A stretch of 64,000 bases of DNA from contig JBBELK010000514.1 of the NCBI GenBank assembly GCA_037783545.1, forward strand, positions 310,001-374,000, in the 5' to 3' direction. The position numbers and the translations under genes were made by a program. Positions within the stretch are counted from its first letter, which is position 1. Each line of letters starts with the position of its first letter. Below, one piece after another: positions 61,806 to 64,000 of the stretch. This stretch comes from Henricia sp. BOLD:AAB3569 (taxonomy: Eukaryota; Echinodermata; Asteroidea; Spinulosida; Echinasteridae). The notes below the pieces were generated by a model, which saw only the letters and a program-made list of their open reading frames with translations, was not told the origin of the DNA and did not search any database.

Positions 61806-61959
61806 CTGCATGATAAAAGGAATATTGATGAGAAAGAAAGAGTTTTAACCAGTTATTATAACGCTGGGATTATTTCAAACATTGATGTCCGTAGGCACGG
61901 GTTTATTTTTAGTTGAAGCATGAAGGAAGGAAAACAACTGAACTCATCAACCATCATCC

Positions 61960-62110
61960 TTTTGCAACAGTGCCCCTTTAACGCACTCCCTAACTCCTGC
62001 GTACAGTGGCCCTGTTGAAAAAGGCCCCATTTGGCGGTGGGACTAGCGACAGAAATCTTGTCGCCTCGGCTGGACCAATCAGGACGCTTGCAGTGCATTG
62101 TAGCACGATT
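61960..62110. repeat. Dispersed repeat shared with 31640-31800
   Basis: The block of about 150 bp shares GCGTACAGTGGCCCTGTTG. It differs from the other copy by few bases. Confidence 0.85.
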
Positions 62111-63080
62111 GCAGGCATTCAAATGTAACGCGCGCAGATTGTAAACACCGTGCATGCATGTGATACATGTACTCGGTAATGCTGGCCGTTGTCCGCGTCG
62201 GCGATTGGCTGCTATTTAAAGCATACTGGGGAATCCGTTCCATTACATTCGTCAGCATGCATCCCTATTTTTAATGTGAACAACTGCGGAGTAAATAAGG
62301 TTCGTCGTTTGAAAGTTTGGTAGGAATGGGACAGTCATAAGGAACGGAACCCAATACAATTTCTGGAAAGTATAGAAATTGTTTCTTTTCGGCATAACAT
62401 GACCGAATTGATTAAATTACATCAAAATGACTCGGGCGTGAGTTGGCTCAAGACAACAGCCGGCTCGCTCCACAGATTTGCGTGTATTTCCTCAGGGTAT
62501 TGTCACGTCGCTTCGCATAGTGGAAATTCCCTGAGATCTCAGGATGATCAACCATATGCGCAGTAAAATATTGTTATGTCGATACACCCCATTGCCGCTT
62601 TGTTATAAACTCTTTTGCCTATTTTCCTCGTAAATTACTGCGAGTAACATGTCAATTAACATGCCAATTAACATGCTAAATAAGCAATTTCGCCGTTATA
62701 AATAAGGTTGGAAGAAAATACATGTATTTATATTGTACAAGCGTCAAACCACCAAATTAGCATTAAGACCACGTACATGTACATGCTTCGCCGACACATG
62801 GCAAGTCGTAACCCACAAAAGAAGTATCTCATTTCAGCTTTTTAAGTTTCAAATGATCGGTTTCGAATGTGAAACAAAATCAAAACCAATGCAGATTTAA
62901 GGATTTTTAAAAGTCCCAATACTAATTATAAAGCACACTTGAGAAAATGTATATATATTTAGGGAAATCGCTTCATTTGACGTATATTCGACAATGATTT
63001 GACAAAGATTTCTAATACGAATATGCACGGTTAATTATTTTTTCTAAGAAGATTATAGAATCTAAAGTGTATATATCTCA
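62111..63080. other. Upstream intron or flank without recognisable features
   Basis: No exon, signal-peptide frame or repeat family was recognised on either strand. A CCAAT/TATA-like arrangement near 62210 is on the wrong strand for this gene. Confidence 0.45.
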
Positions 63081-63081
63081 T

Positions 63082-63634
63082 TATATACCTCATGCGTAGA
63101 TTCCAGTCATCTGATTGGTTAAAAGTGGGGGCATTGAATCGGCTAGACCCGGCGCGTATATGCCAACTGGTCAATAGTCTTTGCCATGCCCCGGGCATAG
63201 TCATTTAGCGGGTTCCGGACGCGCGCATTACATGTGTTAGCATATAGCTAGTTGTGCACCAACTATGCAGCTGGGCATAGTCATTTAGCGGGTTCCGGAC
63301 GCGCGCATTACATGTGTTAGCATAGCTATAGCTGTGCACCAACTATGCAGCTGTGCGCTTCACGTAAACATTCATCAGGACGGTAATGGCGGAATCTCGA
63401 CGTCATTTTGTCGTCTGTCGTAGATGATGAAGTGGCCTACAGTTAAAACTGTGTCAGGTGAAATGTGCTACTAAAGTGCCAGGTGATTATGCTACAATGT
63501 TTGCTGTAAATATACAACTTTTCCGCCGTAGACCAGCTTCCGAAATCGAAACGCGAAGGACCACTGTCATGACTGTATGATGTCTCGTTACTTTTAACCA
63601 ACCAGATGACAAAAATCTACACATTCGGTATATA
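63082..63634. mobile_element. Element with inverted ends and an 80-bp internal tandem
   Basis: The ends contain CATCTGATTGGTTAAAAG and its near complement. Inside, GGGCATAGTCATTTAGCGGG through CAACTATGCAGCT is repeated in tandem (63193-63272, 63273-63352). Confidence 0.8.
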
Positions 63635-63660
63635 AAAAAAATATTGACTGCTGTTTATTC

Positions 63661-63784
63661 GGGTCATGGTTAAGATTATAGGCCCTCGGTGATCTCGAAG
63701 CCATGACTATGCCCCTCGGCTTCCGCCTCGGGGCATAGTCATGGCTTCGAGATCACCTTGGGCCTATAATCTTAACCATGCCCC
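63661..63784. mobile_element. Hairpin, near-perfect, next to the 63.1-kb element
   Basis: The 55-bp arms (TGGTTAAGATTATAGGCC; GGTGATCTCGAAGCCATGAC) pair around CTTCCGCCTCGG. Its GGGCATAGTCAT word is shared with the tandem at 63193. Confidence 0.88.
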
Positions 63785-64000
63785 TCATTGCAGTCAATAT
63801 TTGTATACTATATTTATGTCAATTAAGCTACATAGTTTAATTGAGTGTTACTGTATTTATAGGCCTGACCATGCAGTCCTGATCAACATCTCTGGATCGA
63901 AATGTTGACAAAGCAATTTCCCAATGTGAATGTATGGGGTTCTTGTCCTCATTTGCCCCCAAAAAGTGTAATGTTTGTAGTGTACGTACATGTAGCTGGC

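Noticed and set aside
62200-62260. CCAAT/TATA-like promoter
   Set aside because: It lies on the plus strand, opposite to the gene, with no downstream plus-strand gene.

Overview
The window looks like nuclear DNA of a marine invertebrate deuterostome. An echinoderm, perhaps a sea star, is my best guess. The clues are HYR-rich mosaic exons, very many small transposable elements, tRNA-derived SINEs, TTAA-flanked elements whose ends begin AGGC, and frequent CATGTACATG words. There is no prokaryotic-style coding: I could support only short exons with GT/AG splice sites.

One large gene on the minus strand runs through almost the whole window, from about 61805 down to 556 and beyond both edges. I resolved 31 internal exons (4,616 nt, about 1,540 codons). 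In 5'->3' gene order they encode: a Reeler domain split over three exons (61.8-53.4 kb); six HYR domains (50.8-30.7 kb) in the order A-B-C-A-B-C; five copies of one 66-bp Thr/Pro-rich mucin-like exon, identical to each other (27.8-23.7 kb); two EGF-like exons (23.1-22.5 kb); a SEA domain over two exons (21.2-20.5 kb); twelve EGF domains over eleven exons (15.9-3.1 kb); one Ig domain (2.1-1.85 kb); and the first half of a second SEA domain (0.67-0.56 kb). All single-exon modules are phase 1-1, and the split domains are phase 1-1 as a whole. The product is probably a secreted or membrane-tethered extracellular adhesion, matrix or recognition protein. The start codon and signal peptide lie upstream of the window. 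The second half of the last SEA domain and the 3' end lie off the low-coordinate edge.

Several parts of the gene were recently remodelled by segmental duplication. The HYR A-B-C block was copied with its introns. The mucin exon was amplified in tandem. A two-EGF cassette was copied (12.6-13.4 kb to 14.05-14.86 kb), and a truncated EGF exon remnant lies at the join.

The introns hold most of the sequence and are packed with mobile DNA. They contain a very young non-autonomous LTR element (37.03-40.41 kb) inserted into a SINE, hairpin MITEs of many families, TTAA-flanked elements with empty-site paralogues, a cluster of tRNA-like SINEs near 9-10 kb, and a GC-rich repeat island at 16.65-17.4 kb. 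There are also four foldback elements whose interiors are built from inverted, diverged copies of a short word. The largest (46.7-50.4 kb) is a 3.7-kb inverted array of a 32-bp unit lying about 100 bp from an HYR exon. No functional RNA gene, CRISPR array or second protein-coding gene could be supported.
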